A stretch of 64,000 nucleotides of DNA. Origin: CAXBNB01 sp040151475 (GTDB lineage Bacteria > Bacteroidota > Bacteroidia > Cytophagales > Cyclobacteriaceae). Below, piece by piece: positions 52,355-61,701 of this stretch (the stretch's first letter is position 1; each line of letters starts with the position of its first letter). The notes under the pieces were generated by a model, which did no database searches, was not told the DNA's origin, and worked only from the letters and a program-made list of their open reading frames with translations. The stretch is from the NCBI RefSeq assembly GCF_040151475.1, contig NZ_JBDKWG010000151.1, positions 62,001 to 126,000 on the forward strand, written 5' to 3'. The position numbers were made by a program, and so were the translations under genes.

Positions 52355-53371
52355 TCAAGACAGATAAACCACTTTATTCTCCCTCGACGATTTATAAATG
52401 GCGTTGATCACTTCCACAGATTTAATGGCTTCATTTCCATTTACACGAGGTTCTGTGTCATTGATAATATTATCAACGAATTCTTTGAATTGTGCGGAGT
52501 GAAGTTTGTAGTCTATGGCCATGGGGTCAGACGCACCAGACTCGCCCCCGTTGGTGTCTTTTAAAACCATACCATTCAGATTATGAACTAACTCCCCTTT
52601 CTCCAAAATCATGCTACCCCGTTCTCCATGTATTTCTAGTTTTTCAGGAAAACCTGCACGAATAGATGTACTGCCTTCTATGGTACCCAAAGCACCACTT
52701 TCAAATTCTAAAATGGCAACACCCAAATCCTCTCCCTCTATATTGTGAGTAAGTGTAGTTATTTTTCCACGAACAGATTTTACCGGCCCCATCACTTCCA
52801 ACAATAAGTCAATAGTATGAATGGATTGATTGATCAGTGCTGCTCCTCCGTCTCCACTGAGCACGCCTTTCCAATCCGATGTATCGTAATATTCCTGCCC
52901 CCTGAACCATTTGATATATGCATTACCTAAAACGAGTTTCCCGAGATCACCACGGTCAACTGTTTTTCTAAGTTTCATATAATCTTCAGAATACCTGTTT
53001 TGGAAAACACAGGCGAGTTTTACATTGTGCTTTTCACAAGCTGCTATTATTTCTTTTGACCGCTCAATATCTATTTCAAGTGGCTTCTCTACAATCACAT
53101 GTTTTCCTGCCTGAGCTGCTTGTATGGCAGGTTCCAAATGAAAACCTGAAGGAGTACAAATACTTACCACATCAACTTCAGGGTCATTGATTAATTGATC
53201 ATAATCCGAATATATTTTAACACCTTCCAGGTTTTTATTTTCCGCTAATTTTGAAGTGTTTCTGGCAGAAACAGCAACAACCTCTGCTTGCTCCAGATCG
53301 TTAATCGCCTTTAGATGATGGCCTGCAATACTCCCAAAACCAATAATTCCAAATCCTATTTTTTTGTTCAT
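52355..53371 (-). CDS. Gfo/Idh/MocA-family oxidoreductase
   Basis: A 338-residue protein. The N-terminal Rossmann fold has GFGIIGFGSIAGHHLKAI, VVSICTPSGFHLEPAIQAA and the VIVEKPLEID motif with the family's EKP. The C-terminal substrate domain has ALINQSIHTIDLLLEVMG, with the His and Asp expected for catalysis. It would oxidise or reduce a sugar or cyclitol with NAD(P). It may be part of the same sugar pathway as the FAH/SDR operon, but it has its own promoter and opposite regulator orientation, so linkage is uncertain. Confidence 0.9.
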   Translation of the reverse strand: MNKKIGFGIIGFGSIAGHHLKAINDLEQAEVVAVSARNTSKLAENKNLEGVKIYSDYDQLINDPEVDVVSICTPSGFHLEPAIQAAQAGKHVIVEKPLEIDIERSKEIIAACEKHNVKLACVFQNRYSEDYMKLRKTVDRGDLGKLVLGNAYIKWFRGQEYYDTSDWKGVLSGDGGAALINQSIHTIDLLLEVMGPVKSVRGKITTLTHNIEGEDLGVAILEFESGALGTIEGSTSIRAGFPEKLEIHGERGSMILEKGELVHNLNGMVLKDTNGGESGASDPMAIDYKLHSAQFKEFVDNIINDTEPRVNGNEAIKSVEVINAIYKSSRENKVVYLS

Positions 53372-53504
53372 GAGAAAAAGATCATAACTTCACTTAAATA
53401 TATTTGAGTGCAATATATTTGGTGAAAATGATTTACAAAACTATTGAGTTGAGTTTTTGATATTCACTCCACATAGAATTTAGAATATAAATAATCAGAC
53501 ATAA

Positions 53505-54008
53505 ATGACAGAAGAAATCATTCACCAAATTGGTATCACGGCAGGAGTATTAGTATTCTATTTTATTACCAGGTTTTTTATAACCAGATTTAATAAAAGA
53601 TATGCTGTTAGAAACAAAATACAGAAGGACAGAGCAATACTGATTAGTAAAATTATCAATTTTATACTATCGCTATTGTTTGCTGTAGGGATTGCGATTA
53701 TATGGAATTTTACCTTTGAAAACTTTTTTGTTTACCTCACTTCGTTTTTTACCATACTGGGTATTGGACTATTCGCTCAATGGTCTATTTTAAGCAATGT
53801 AACCTCTGCGCTGATACTGTTTTTTTATTACCCCTATCGCATAGGAAGTAAGGTCAAAATCATTGATGGAGACAATTCTATAACCGGTATAGTCCGAGAC
53901 ATTACATTGTTTTCTGTTAAAATTGAAGATGAAGATGGACATATAATTTCGTACCCAAACAACCTTGCCATACAGAAACCAATGGCATCAATAGAGCCTA
54001 AAGAATGA
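53505..54008 (+). CDS. Small MscS-like mechanosensitive channel
   Basis: A 167-residue protein with three hydrophobic segments (about 8-25, 47-66, 75-105). The third is the pore-type helix (TILGIGLFAQWSILSNVTSA), followed by a compact MscS beta domain (YRIGSKVKIIDGDNSITGIV) and the conserved ISYPNNLAIQKPM. The C-terminal alpha/beta domain of long MscS proteins is missing, which makes this a minimal form. It relieves osmotic downshock in well-studied relatives. It is a single gene, with two copies of TATATTTG at 53399 and 53414 upstream that may be -7 elements. The 157-bp inverted-repeat element follows it. Confidence 0.88.
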   Translation: MTEEIIHQIGITAGVLVFYFITRFFITRFNKRYAVRNKIQKDRAILISKIINFILSLLFAVGIAIIWNFTFENFFVYLTSFFTILGIGLFAQWSILSNVTSALILFFYYPYRIGSKVKIIDGDNSITGIVRDITLFSVKIEDEDGHIISYPNNLAIQKPMASIEPKE

Positions 54009-54072
54009 CTTTTAGGGTACGGGTTTAAATCTTAGTGAGTGAAACCTTAAGTTTCACAAATGAGGGAATAAA

Positions 54073-54229
54073 AAAAGAGGCTGTCTCAAAAGACAGACGG
54101 TTCCCAGATTCATTCTGGGATCTGCTCTAGAAACAGCCATTCATGCCTTTTCAAAGGGATGCCGGAACACCTGCCTAACGACAGTCAGGAGCCCGGCAAG
54201 TGTTTAGCTCTTTTGAAACAGCCTCTTTT
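54073..54229. repeat. 157-bp element with 21-bp terminal inverted repeats (MITE-like or large bidirectional terminator)
   Basis: The outer 21 bases at 54073-54093 and 54209-54229 are inverted repeats with one mismatch (AAAAGAGGCTGTCTCAAAAG against its TTTC form). Between them lie smaller hairpins (CCCAGA/TCTGGG and GCCGG/CCGGC). No coding frame is present, and I see no clear target-site duplication. It sits between the convergent mscS and helicase genes, and each strand ends in a T-run after the stem, so it can stop transcription from both sides. It may derive from an IS end. Confidence 0.7.
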
Positions 54230-54252
54230 AACTTTATGCTTTAGGAGTGATT

Positions 54253-56052
54253 TTAAAATCTTCTTCTTCCTCCGCCTTTTCGTCCACCAGATCCACTTCC
54301 TCCATAACTACCGCCACCGGAAGAATTTCTACCACTGCTTCTACGGTCTGAAGATCCACCTCGTCCAGAAGAACGGCCACTTCCTCCTCTTCCATAGCCT
54401 CCGCCACTACTTTGCCCTCTTCTCCGGTCTCCTCCTCTTTTCTTACCACTCGAAGGTGGACGATCTTCATCAGGGTTAGTTCTTACTTCGCGCCCGTCAA
54501 TGTCCAGGCCATCTAATGCTTCCGAGATTCTAGATGCCTGATCTCTAGGTACTGTATAATAAGAGCATTTGTTCAGGACTGTCATGTCCGTAATGCTTGA
54601 ATCTTTGATTCCTGTAACTTCAGTAATAAGTTTGGTCAATCCTTCATCGTCCATCCCATCCATTTCCCCAAGGTTAATATAGAACCTTTGCTCATTTGGA
54701 TTGCCCTGACTTCTCTCACTTCTTCCCTCTTCCACATTAATGTTTTTCGTCTCAGAAGAACCAGACAATGCCTTCAACTCTCTGGAAATAAGCTTTTGAA
54801 TAAGCTGATCCTTATCCATATCAGCAAATATCTCCTGTACTTTGTCCCAGTCCTCTTTAGAAATGTTATTGGAAACTTCTACTTTTTCGATTGAATTTGC
54901 CCACTGCTCCAGCTTGTTGCTTCTTATATTGGTCATAGAAGGCAATACATCTTTCTCAAAACCAATTTGCAATCTTTGCTCAAGGAATTTGATTTTCTTC
55001 AAATCTCCTTTAGTAGCAAGAATAAGCGATACTCCTGTTTTTCCGGCACGGGCAGTTCTGCCACTTCGATGGGTATAAAATTCTATCTCATCCGGAAGCC
55101 TGTGATGAATGACATGGGTTACATTGTTTACGTCTATCCCTCGTGCCGCCACATCTGTTGCTATCAAAACCCTAAGCTTCATGGCTTTGAACTTCTTCAT
55201 CACATGATCCCTCTGCTTCTGTGTAAGGTCTCCATTCAAGGCATCTGCACTGTATCCGTCTTTATTCAACTCATCTGAAAGACTTACCGTGTCCATTTTG
55301 GTTCGGCAAAAAATAATGCCATAGAAATCTGAATGCGTATCCATGATCCGCTCAATAGCTTCAGTTTTGTCACTTGCTTTCAGTAGCACATATTTGTGCT
55401 CAATATTTACATTTACTTTGACCCCAGCACTTACCGTTACCTCTTTTGGATCATTCATGTACTCATGCACAATGTTTTTGATGGCTTTGGGCATAGTAGC
55501 AGAAAAAAGCCACGTATGTTTTTCCTTGGGGGTAAAAGCCAATATTTTGTTCAACTCTTCTTTGAATCCCATGTTCAGCATCTCATCTGCTTCATCGAGA
55601 ATCACATGAGAAATATCCTCTAATTTCAAGGCTTTTCGACCAATGAGGTCGATACATCTACCTGGAGTAGCTACTACGATCTGGCAGCTCTTTTTCAAAT
55701 CTTTCATCTGACCTGTAATAGAAGCTCCTCCATAAACTGCCACTACATTTAACTTCTTATAATATTTGGAGAATTGCTGAAGCTGATCGGTAATTTGCTG
55801 CACCAACTCCCGGGTAGGTGCCAATACGATCGCTTGTGTTGCTTTCCAATCGTGATCTACCAGATCAATAATCGGTAAGCCAAATGCTGCTGTTTTTCCG
55901 GTTCCTGTTTGTGCCAGTCCGATAAAATCATTCTGAGAAGCCAACAATATTGGTATGGCTTCTTGTTGTATTTGGGTAGGTGTGTCTATTCCTAATTCTG
56001 GGAGGGCTTTCAGTATTTCCGAAGAAAGCCCAAGGTCTGAAAAATTACTCAA
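54253..56052 (-). CDS. DEAD-box RNA helicase with DbpA-type domain and Gly/Arg-rich tail
   Basis: A 599-residue protein. Q-motif region FSDLGLSSEILKALPELGID; motif I AQTGTGKTA; motif II VILDEADEML; motif III SATMP; motif VI HRSGRTARAG. The C-terminal part has a DbpA-like RNA-binding domain at about 470-545 (FYINLGEMDGMDDEGLTKLI, to IDGREVRTNPDED) and a low-complexity RGG-type tail rich in Gly, Arg and Ser. DbpA-type domains target 23S rRNA, so a role in ribosome assembly or cold adaptation is likely. It is a single gene with a 260-base upstream gap that holds no other gene. Confidence 0.93.
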   Translation of the reverse strand: MSNFSDLGLSSEILKALPELGIDTPTQIQQEAIPILLASQNDFIGLAQTGTGKTAAFGLPIIDLVDHDWKATQAIVLAPTRELVQQITDQLQQFSKYYKKLNVVAVYGGASITGQMKDLKKSCQIVVATPGRCIDLIGRKALKLEDISHVILDEADEMLNMGFKEELNKILAFTPKEKHTWLFSATMPKAIKNIVHEYMNDPKEVTVSAGVKVNVNIEHKYVLLKASDKTEAIERIMDTHSDFYGIIFCRTKMDTVSLSDELNKDGYSADALNGDLTQKQRDHVMKKFKAMKLRVLIATDVAARGIDVNNVTHVIHHRLPDEIEFYTHRSGRTARAGKTGVSLILATKGDLKKIKFLEQRLQIGFEKDVLPSMTNIRSNKLEQWANSIEKVEVSNNISKEDWDKVQEIFADMDKDQLIQKLISRELKALSGSSETKNINVEEGRSERSQGNPNEQRFYINLGEMDGMDDEGLTKLITEVTGIKDSSITDMTVLNKCSYYTVPRDQASRISEALDGLDIDGREVRTNPDEDRPPSSGKKRGGDRRRGQSSGGGYGRGGSGRSSGRGGSSDRRSSGRNSSGGGSYGGSGSGGRKGGGRRRF

Positions 56053-56312
56053 GGTGTGTTTTTTATTTGAGCCGCAAAGTTAGACCTATTATAATTAATA
56101 GTTATGAAGGACAGACCATTAGTTTAAGTAATTCTATTTCAAATGACCAACAGGAGATTCAGTTTCAACAAAATGCCAACCTTAGTCACCTTTTAACAAG
56201 TGTGAAAAAAGACGAAGCTCAACGTAATCATTATAGAAATATTCTCCAGGTTGTGTAATTAGTCTATTTTTTAATACTTTTAGGTCTTATCTCATAAACC
56301 TATATTTATAAT

Positions 56313-57146
56313 ATGCTTAGTACTTATAAAAACACCCTCAAACTATTTGTTTGTGTTTGTATTTCTGGTCTCATTTTTAGCTGTGGAAGCAATAAAAAAT
56401 CAGAAAACGCTGCAGCACAATTTGAAGAAAGTGCCGAAAAAATCAATGAAGTAGTACAAAACGAATTCAAATACCCAATACCAACATCTTTTCAGGTCTC
56501 TCAACTGTTGCAGGATGCCAACGCTGCATTTATTCTTGCCATCACCAACCCTGTAGAAAATGTAGATAAATATGAAACTCAGAGGGCAAAAGCCCTGAAC
56601 CTTGGAATCTATGGAGCTGACCTAAGTTACGCAAGTACTTATAACCGAAAAGAGGAAACCATGGAATTATTAAAAGCCTCAAAAGGCCTGATTGATGGTT
56701 TGCAAATTTCCAATGTTTTTACTCAATCTATGGCAGATAGAATAGAAGGAAATATAGAAAACAAAGACTCTTTGATAAGTATTATTTCTCACTCGTTTTA
56801 CCGAACTTATGCACAGCTCAATCAGAATGGACAAGACAAACTGGCTCTGTTAGTAGTGGCTGGTAGCTGGATAGAAGGACTGTATATCACCACTCAGTTG
56901 GCAATATCCAGTAATTATGATGAAAGAATCATGAAAATAGTAGCTGATCAGAAAATCACTGCAAAAAAATTGGCTGAGTTGTGTGAAAAGTACAAAGATG
57001 ATGCTGATGTCAATTCAATACTTCCATTAATCCGTTTTATGAATTTAGTTTATGACGGAGTGATCGAAGGGGCTAACATTTCCAAGGGTCAACTCTTGGA
57101 TATTTTAGACAATGTGGAAGAAACAAGAAATGATATCGTAGGATAA
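56313..57146 (+). CDS. Hypothetical lipoprotein
   Basis: A 277-residue protein with a lipoprotein signal (LFVCVCISGLIFSCGSNKKS). The mature part is mostly helical, with no motif I recognise (INEVVQNEFKYPIPTSFQV, YGADLSYASTYNRKEET, LLVVAGSWIEGLYITTQLAI). Similar proteins are widespread in Bacteroidota without a known function. It precedes the second ABCG-type transporter by 163 bases on the same strand, and the gap has no obvious terminator. A shared role with the transporter is possible but not shown. Confidence 0.8.
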   Translation: MLSTYKNTLKLFVCVCISGLIFSCGSNKKSENAAAQFEESAEKINEVVQNEFKYPIPTSFQVSQLLQDANAAFILAITNPVENVDKYETQRAKALNLGIYGADLSYASTYNRKEETMELLKASKGLIDGLQISNVFTQSMADRIEGNIENKDSLISIISHSFYRTYAQLNQNGQDKLALLVVAGSWIEGLYITTQLAISSNYDERIMKIVADQKITAKKLAELCEKYKDDADVNSILPLIRFMNLVYDGVIEGANISKGQLLDILDNVEETRNDIVG

Positions 57147-57309
57147 AAAAACAGCGACAGAAAGATTTAGGGTATATTGATGCTATGTTGTCAGTATGCC
57201 CTTTTTAAATTACATGGAATTAATGAGATAATTACCCAAAAAAGCTATTAAAGTATAAGCCGTAACTATCAGAATATTTTCCAATTAAACTCAATATAAA
57301 TCCATACCT

Positions 57310-60300
57310 ATGAGTGAATCCATTATCAATGCACTAATGCATCTTTTTGCGATCATTGAAAGCGTAAAAGATCAGGTGGTTGATACTGGGAATATGGTTG
57401 TTAAACCTTATCTGGAAAGGCGTCTCAATCAAGAATTGTCAGAAAGATACCTGAACCTTTACCAAAACTACGTGGATTTTTACAGACGGGAATCCAAAAG
57501 CGTGTCTGAGGAAAAAGTAATGGAACTGGAAACGAAGAATATCATTCAGGTAACAAAAATATGCAATCAACTGAACTCTGAATTGGTAAGGTATGAAAGA
57601 ACAATCTTATTCATACAACTCATAGAGCTGATCAACACCGATAAGAAGGTATCTGAAAAAGAAAGGGATTTCATCAGACTGGTGGCACTCAATTTCAACA
57701 TTTCCAATGAAGAGAATGTAAATATCAAATCATTTATTCTTGACCCAGACATCAAAAAAGTCTCCAGGAATGCAGCTTTAGTCATTGACAATAAAATGAC
57801 CGAATGGCCGGAAGATATGGCTTTGATGATGAAAAACAAAAAGTTGCCAGGATCGAATGATTTCAAGCACATCCATGAAAAAAACCTATTCGGAACGATA
57901 GTAGTCCTACATATTGCCAGTGTAGAATTATTTGTGTGTCGGTACACTGGCCCATTGAACCTCTATCTGGAAGGGAACAAAATGGTATCCGGCAGCAACT
58001 ACATCCTGAAACCGGGAGCAATCATAAAAGGGGCTCAAATTTCCCCTATTTATGAATCTGAAATAAGCAAAATGTTTTTGCTGCAAGAAGAAAAAATAAA
58101 AACCGTTCTTGTTGGAGAAAATATAAAATACCAATTCAAAAACAGTGACAATGGCATTAAGCCATTTAGTTTTTACGAAGAGTCAGGAACACTTTTAGGT
58201 ATAATGGGTGGCAGTGGATCCGGGAAATCAACCCTGATTAACATTTTGAGCGGAAAAATCATCCCAGATCAAGGAAAAATCCATATCAATGGACATGATA
58301 TTGAAGAATGTGTGGAAGAAGGGTTGATTGGTTTCGTACCTCAAGACGACCTGTTATTTGAGGAACTCACCGTTTATGAAAATCTTTATTTCAATGCGGA
58401 ACTATGCTTCGGGAAATTTTCTGAAGAAAAAATAAGAGACATCATTCAAAAAGTACTGACAGATCTGGATATTGCCGAAATAGCAGATTTAAAAGTAGGT
58501 GATCCCCTCAACAAAACCATCAGTGGAGGACAAAGAAAGCGGCTAAATATCGGCCTGGAATTGATGAGAGAGCCATCCATACTCTATGTTGATGAACCTA
58601 CTTCCGGCCTTTCTTCCATGGATTCGGAAAAAGTAATGAAACTACTCAAAGAACAATCAAAAAAAGGAAAACTGGTAGTTGTAATTATTCATCAACCTTC
58701 TTCTGACATATTCAAACTCTTTGACAAATTGTGGATTCTGGACAGAGGTGGCTATCCAATTTACAATGGCAATCCGATTGATTCCGTTGTTTATTTTAAG
58801 ACCATGAATACCCATGTGAATGCTGCCGAGAGCGAATGCAGAACCTGTGGCAATGTCATTACAGAACAGCTATTGCATATCATTGAATCCAAAGAAATCA
58901 ATGAAAAAGGTGAATCAACACAAAAAAGAAAAACACCACCATCTGTATGGTATGAAAAATACAGGGAAAATATATTACCTCAATTAAAACCAATCAAATG
59001 GCAAACACAGCTCCCTCCTTCCAATTTTCAAATACCAAAAAAACTTGAGCAATTGTCTCTGTTTCTCAGGCGAACACTATTGTCCAAGCGTAGCAACAAG
59101 CAATATTTAATTTTAAATTTGCTGGAGCCACCCCTACTGGCTCTTATCCTTGGTTATCTTTCAAAATATTCGGTAGGCTCTGAATACATATTTAGTGAAA
59201 ATAAAAACCTTGCGGTTTACCTTTTCATGTCAGTAGTAGTAGCGTTATTCATGGGGTTATCCGTAAGTGCAGAGGAAATTTTCAAAGATCAAAAAATTCT
59301 GGTCAGAGAGTCTTTTCTGAACCTGAGCAGGTTTAGTTACCTCAATTCCAAAATCATCTACCTGTTCTGCCTCACAGGAGTACAAATGTTTATATTCGTA
59401 CTGGTTGGCAATCATATTCTGGAAATTGAAGGACTCACTTTCAATTACTGGCTCATTCTGTTTTCTGCCGGATGTTTCGCCAATATAATAGGGCTCAATA
59501 TTTCATCAGGACTCAATTCCATTGTTACCATATACATCCTCATTCCATTGATTTTGGTGCCTCAGCTTTTGCTCGGTGGAGCCATGATTCGATTTGATGA
59601 ACTTCATACAAAAATCAGAAATGAACATCATGTTCCTTTGATCGGGAATGTAATGGTATCGAGATGGGCTTATGAAGCACTCGCTGTGGAGCAGTATAAA
59701 AACAACTATTATGAGCGGTTGTTCTTCAATGATGACAGGGAAATCAGTACCAACAGCTATAAAGCATCATACCTGATACCCCGGCTGGAACAAGAAACCA
59801 ACAAAGCACTACAATACACTCAGGCAAAAGATTCGATTCCTGCTACCTATACTTTTAAATTATTGAGCAGAGAGCTTCAACTTTTAAATACTGAAAGCGA
59901 AAAATCACCATTCAACAAGTTTGATCGATTAAATACTACTGATTTTGACAGTACTGTTTTTAAGAATGTGATGGGATTTTTGGAATCACAAAAGGAACAT
60001 TACCGCAACAAAATGCAGCAGGCAAATGAAGCCAGAGAGTCCAAATACAATGAGACAATCAAGTCCATTGGAAAAGATGAACTCTATTCTCTGAAGCAAA
60101 ACAATCACAACAAAGCAATAGCCAATCTGGTACTCAACAGAGATGTAATAGAAAAAATACACCTGCACAATTCCAGATTCATCCAGAAGAAAGACCCAAT
60201 CTATATGACCCCTACTTCAAAATGGGGCAATTCCCAATTCTATGCCCCCTCTAAATACATTGGTACTTTCGAAGTTGATACTTTTTGGTTCAACATTATG

Positions 60301-60420
60301 GCAATTTGGTTCTTGTCATTGTTCTTCTATTTCACTTTGTTATTTGACCTATTGAAAAAATCTTTGCAAAGAATTACCATACTCATCCAAGCCACACGGA
60401 GAAAATCTCCTTCATCCTAA
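57310..60420 (+). CDS. ABCG-type ABC transporter with N-terminal TerB-like domain
   Basis: A 1036-residue protein. The N-terminal 290 residues include a TerB-like acidic helical segment at about 90-150 (INTDKKVSEKERDFIRLVAL) and a small beta-rich region. The ATPase follows with Walker A GGSGSGKST near 301, signature SGGQRKR near 400, Walker B ILYVDEP and H-loop IIHQPSS. A CRTCGN motif is near 520. The membrane domain has six segments, with a soluble insert of about 240 residues before the last. It is paralogous to the transporter at the window start, down to the CxxCGN motif. The substrate is unknown. The TerB-like domain suggests a link to envelope stress. Confidence 0.88.
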   Translation: MSESIINALMHLFAIIESVKDQVVDTGNMVVKPYLERRLNQELSERYLNLYQNYVDFYRRESKSVSEEKVMELETKNIIQVTKICNQLNSELVRYERTILFIQLIELINTDKKVSEKERDFIRLVALNFNISNEENVNIKSFILDPDIKKVSRNAALVIDNKMTEWPEDMALMMKNKKLPGSNDFKHIHEKNLFGTIVVLHIASVELFVCRYTGPLNLYLEGNKMVSGSNYILKPGAIIKGAQISPIYESEISKMFLLQEEKIKTVLVGENIKYQFKNSDNGIKPFSFYEESGTLLGIMGGSGSGKSTLINILSGKIIPDQGKIHINGHDIEECVEEGLIGFVPQDDLLFEELTVYENLYFNAELCFGKFSEEKIRDIIQKVLTDLDIAEIADLKVGDPLNKTISGGQRKRLNIGLELMREPSILYVDEPTSGLSSMDSEKVMKLLKEQSKKGKLVVVIIHQPSSDIFKLFDKLWILDRGGYPIYNGNPIDSVVYFKTMNTHVNAAESECRTCGNVITEQLLHIIESKEINEKGESTQKRKTPPSVWYEKYRENILPQLKPIKWQTQLPPSNFQIPKKLEQLSLFLRRTLLSKRSNKQYLILNLLEPPLLALILGYLSKYSVGSEYIFSENKNLAVYLFMSVVVALFMGLSVSAEEIFKDQKILVRESFLNLSRFSYLNSKIIYLFCLTGVQMFIFVLVGNHILEIEGLTFNYWLILFSAGCFANIIGLNISSGLNSIVTIYILIPLILVPQLLLGGAMIRFDELHTKIRNEHHVPLIGNVMVSRWAYEALAVEQYKNNYYERLFFNDDREISTNSYKASYLIPRLEQETNKALQYTQAKDSIPATYTFKLLSRELQLLNTESEKSPFNKFDRLNTTDFDSTVFKNVMGFLESQKEHYRNKMQQANEARESKYNETIKSIGKDELYSLKQNNHNKAIANLVLNRDVIEKIHLHNSRFIQKKDPIYMTPTSKWGNSQFYAPSKYIGTFEVDTFWFNIMAIWFLSLFFYFTLLFDLLKKSLQRITILIQATRRKSPSS

Positions 60421-60493
60421 TTTCTTTTTTTCTTTGCCAATTTCAGCAGGGTCAGTCCTACTATTTCACCAAAAAATAGTTACAATAAATCAA

Positions 60494-60514
60494 TAAACGT
60501 TAGTTTTACGTTTA
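60494..60514. promoter_or_regulatory. 21-bp palindrome upstream of galK
   Basis: Perfect 7-bp arms TAAACGT and ACGTTTA flank a 7-base centre (TAGTTTT) and end 20 bases before the galK start. The AAACGT half-site resembles those of LacI/GalR-type repressors. It is a candidate operator, with no regulator encoded next to it. Confidence 0.45.
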
Positions 60515-60534
60515 AATAAATATTTGCTTACAAA

Positions 60535-61680
60535 ATGATACAAGAAATTTCTTCCAAATACTTCTCCTTGTTTGAAAAAACACCTGAAGTAAAAGTTCAG
60601 GCACCCGGAAGAATCAACATTATAGGTGAGCATACGGACTATAACCTGGGATTCGTACTACCGGCAGCCATCAATAAATATACTTTTTTCGCAATAGGAA
60701 AAAATGGAGCTAAAACCGCAACAATATATTCAGCAGATTATGATGAATCCCGAAAACTGGACATCAACATTCCAAAAGTAAAATCATCGGGATGGATGAA
60801 ATACATGGAATCCATGATGATTGGTTTGCAGGAAGAAGGCTATAAGATTGGTGGCTTCAATCTGGTCTTTGGTGGAAACATACCTATAGGTGCAGGACTC
60901 TCCTCCTCTGCTGCACTCACCTGTGGTCTTTATTACGCATTGAGTGAACTTTTTGACCTGGGTATAAGTAAAGAAAAGATTGCTAAAATGGCCCAGGCCT
61001 CTGAGCATAGGGTCGGACTAAATTGTGGACTTATGGATCAGTACGCTGTTACATTCAGCAAAAAAGACCACTGCCTGTTTCTGGATTGCAGAAACCTGAA
61101 ATACAAGTTTTTTCCAGCTGTACTGGATGGCTACACTATCGTACTGCTGGACACCTGTATCACTCATGAACTGACAGATTCCGGATACAACGACCGAAGA
61201 AATGATGTTGAAAGTGTAGTTGAACTGGTAAAGAAAAAATACCCTGAAGTTCAATCAGCCAGAGATCTCACTAAAGAAATATTAGGTACACTTTCAGATC
61301 AAATTGACCCAATAAAATTAAAACGGGCTCACTTTGTCATCAATGAAAATACCCGTGTAATAAATACATGTGAAGCACTTAGTGAAAATGATCTTGTAAG
61401 CATGGGAAAAAATATGAATCAATCCCATCATGGCTTAAGCAAGATGTATGAAGTAAGCTGTAAAGAACTGGACTTCCTGGCTGACTTTGCTCACAAAGAC
61501 AAAAATGTATTAGGTGCCAGAATGATGGGAGGTGGATTTGGTGGCTGCACTATCAATATAGTGAAGAAGGGTTATGAGGAAGAGTTTATCTCAAAAGCAA
61601 GTCAGGCATACAAAACAGCTTTTAATATTGTCTTGAAATCTTATCAGGTGGATTTGGGTAAGGGTTTGGGGAGGGTTTGA
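60535..61680 (+). CDS. galK: Galactokinase
   Basis: A 381-residue GHMP kinase of normal galactokinase length. The galactokinase signature APGRINIIGEHTDYNLGFV is near residue 24, the ATP-binding motif GAGLSSSAALTCG near 125, and the C-terminal MMGGGFGGCTINIV is motif 3. It phosphorylates D-galactose at C1 in the Leloir pathway. No galT, galE or galM gene lies beside it in this window. It is preceded by a 21-bp palindrome and is convergent with the glycosyltransferase at 61702. Confidence 0.95.
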   Translation: MIQEISSKYFSLFEKTPEVKVQAPGRINIIGEHTDYNLGFVLPAAINKYTFFAIGKNGAKTATIYSADYDESRKLDINIPKVKSSGWMKYMESMMIGLQEEGYKIGGFNLVFGGNIPIGAGLSSSAALTCGLYYALSELFDLGISKEKIAKMAQASEHRVGLNCGLMDQYAVTFSKKDHCLFLDCRNLKYKFFPAVLDGYTIVLLDTCITHELTDSGYNDRRNDVESVVELVKKKYPEVQSARDLTKEILGTLSDQIDPIKLKRAHFVINENTRVINTCEALSENDLVSMGKNMNQSHHGLSKMYEVSCKELDFLADFAHKDKNVLGARMMGGGFGGCTINIVKKGYEEEFISKASQAYKTAFNIVLKSYQVDLGKGLGRV

Positions 61681-61701
61681 TTGAACTCAGGAAGTGTCTT
61701 A

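Noticed and set aside
53399..53421. Two TATATTTG copies as a promoter for the mscS-like gene
   Set aside because: They match the -7 motif, but no TTG lies 19-21 bases upstream of either copy, so I did not list a promoter.
54061..54240. Target-site duplication flanking the 157-bp element
   Set aside because: The flanks (AATAAA and AACTTT) share no direct repeat longer than two bases, so transposition is not demonstrated.
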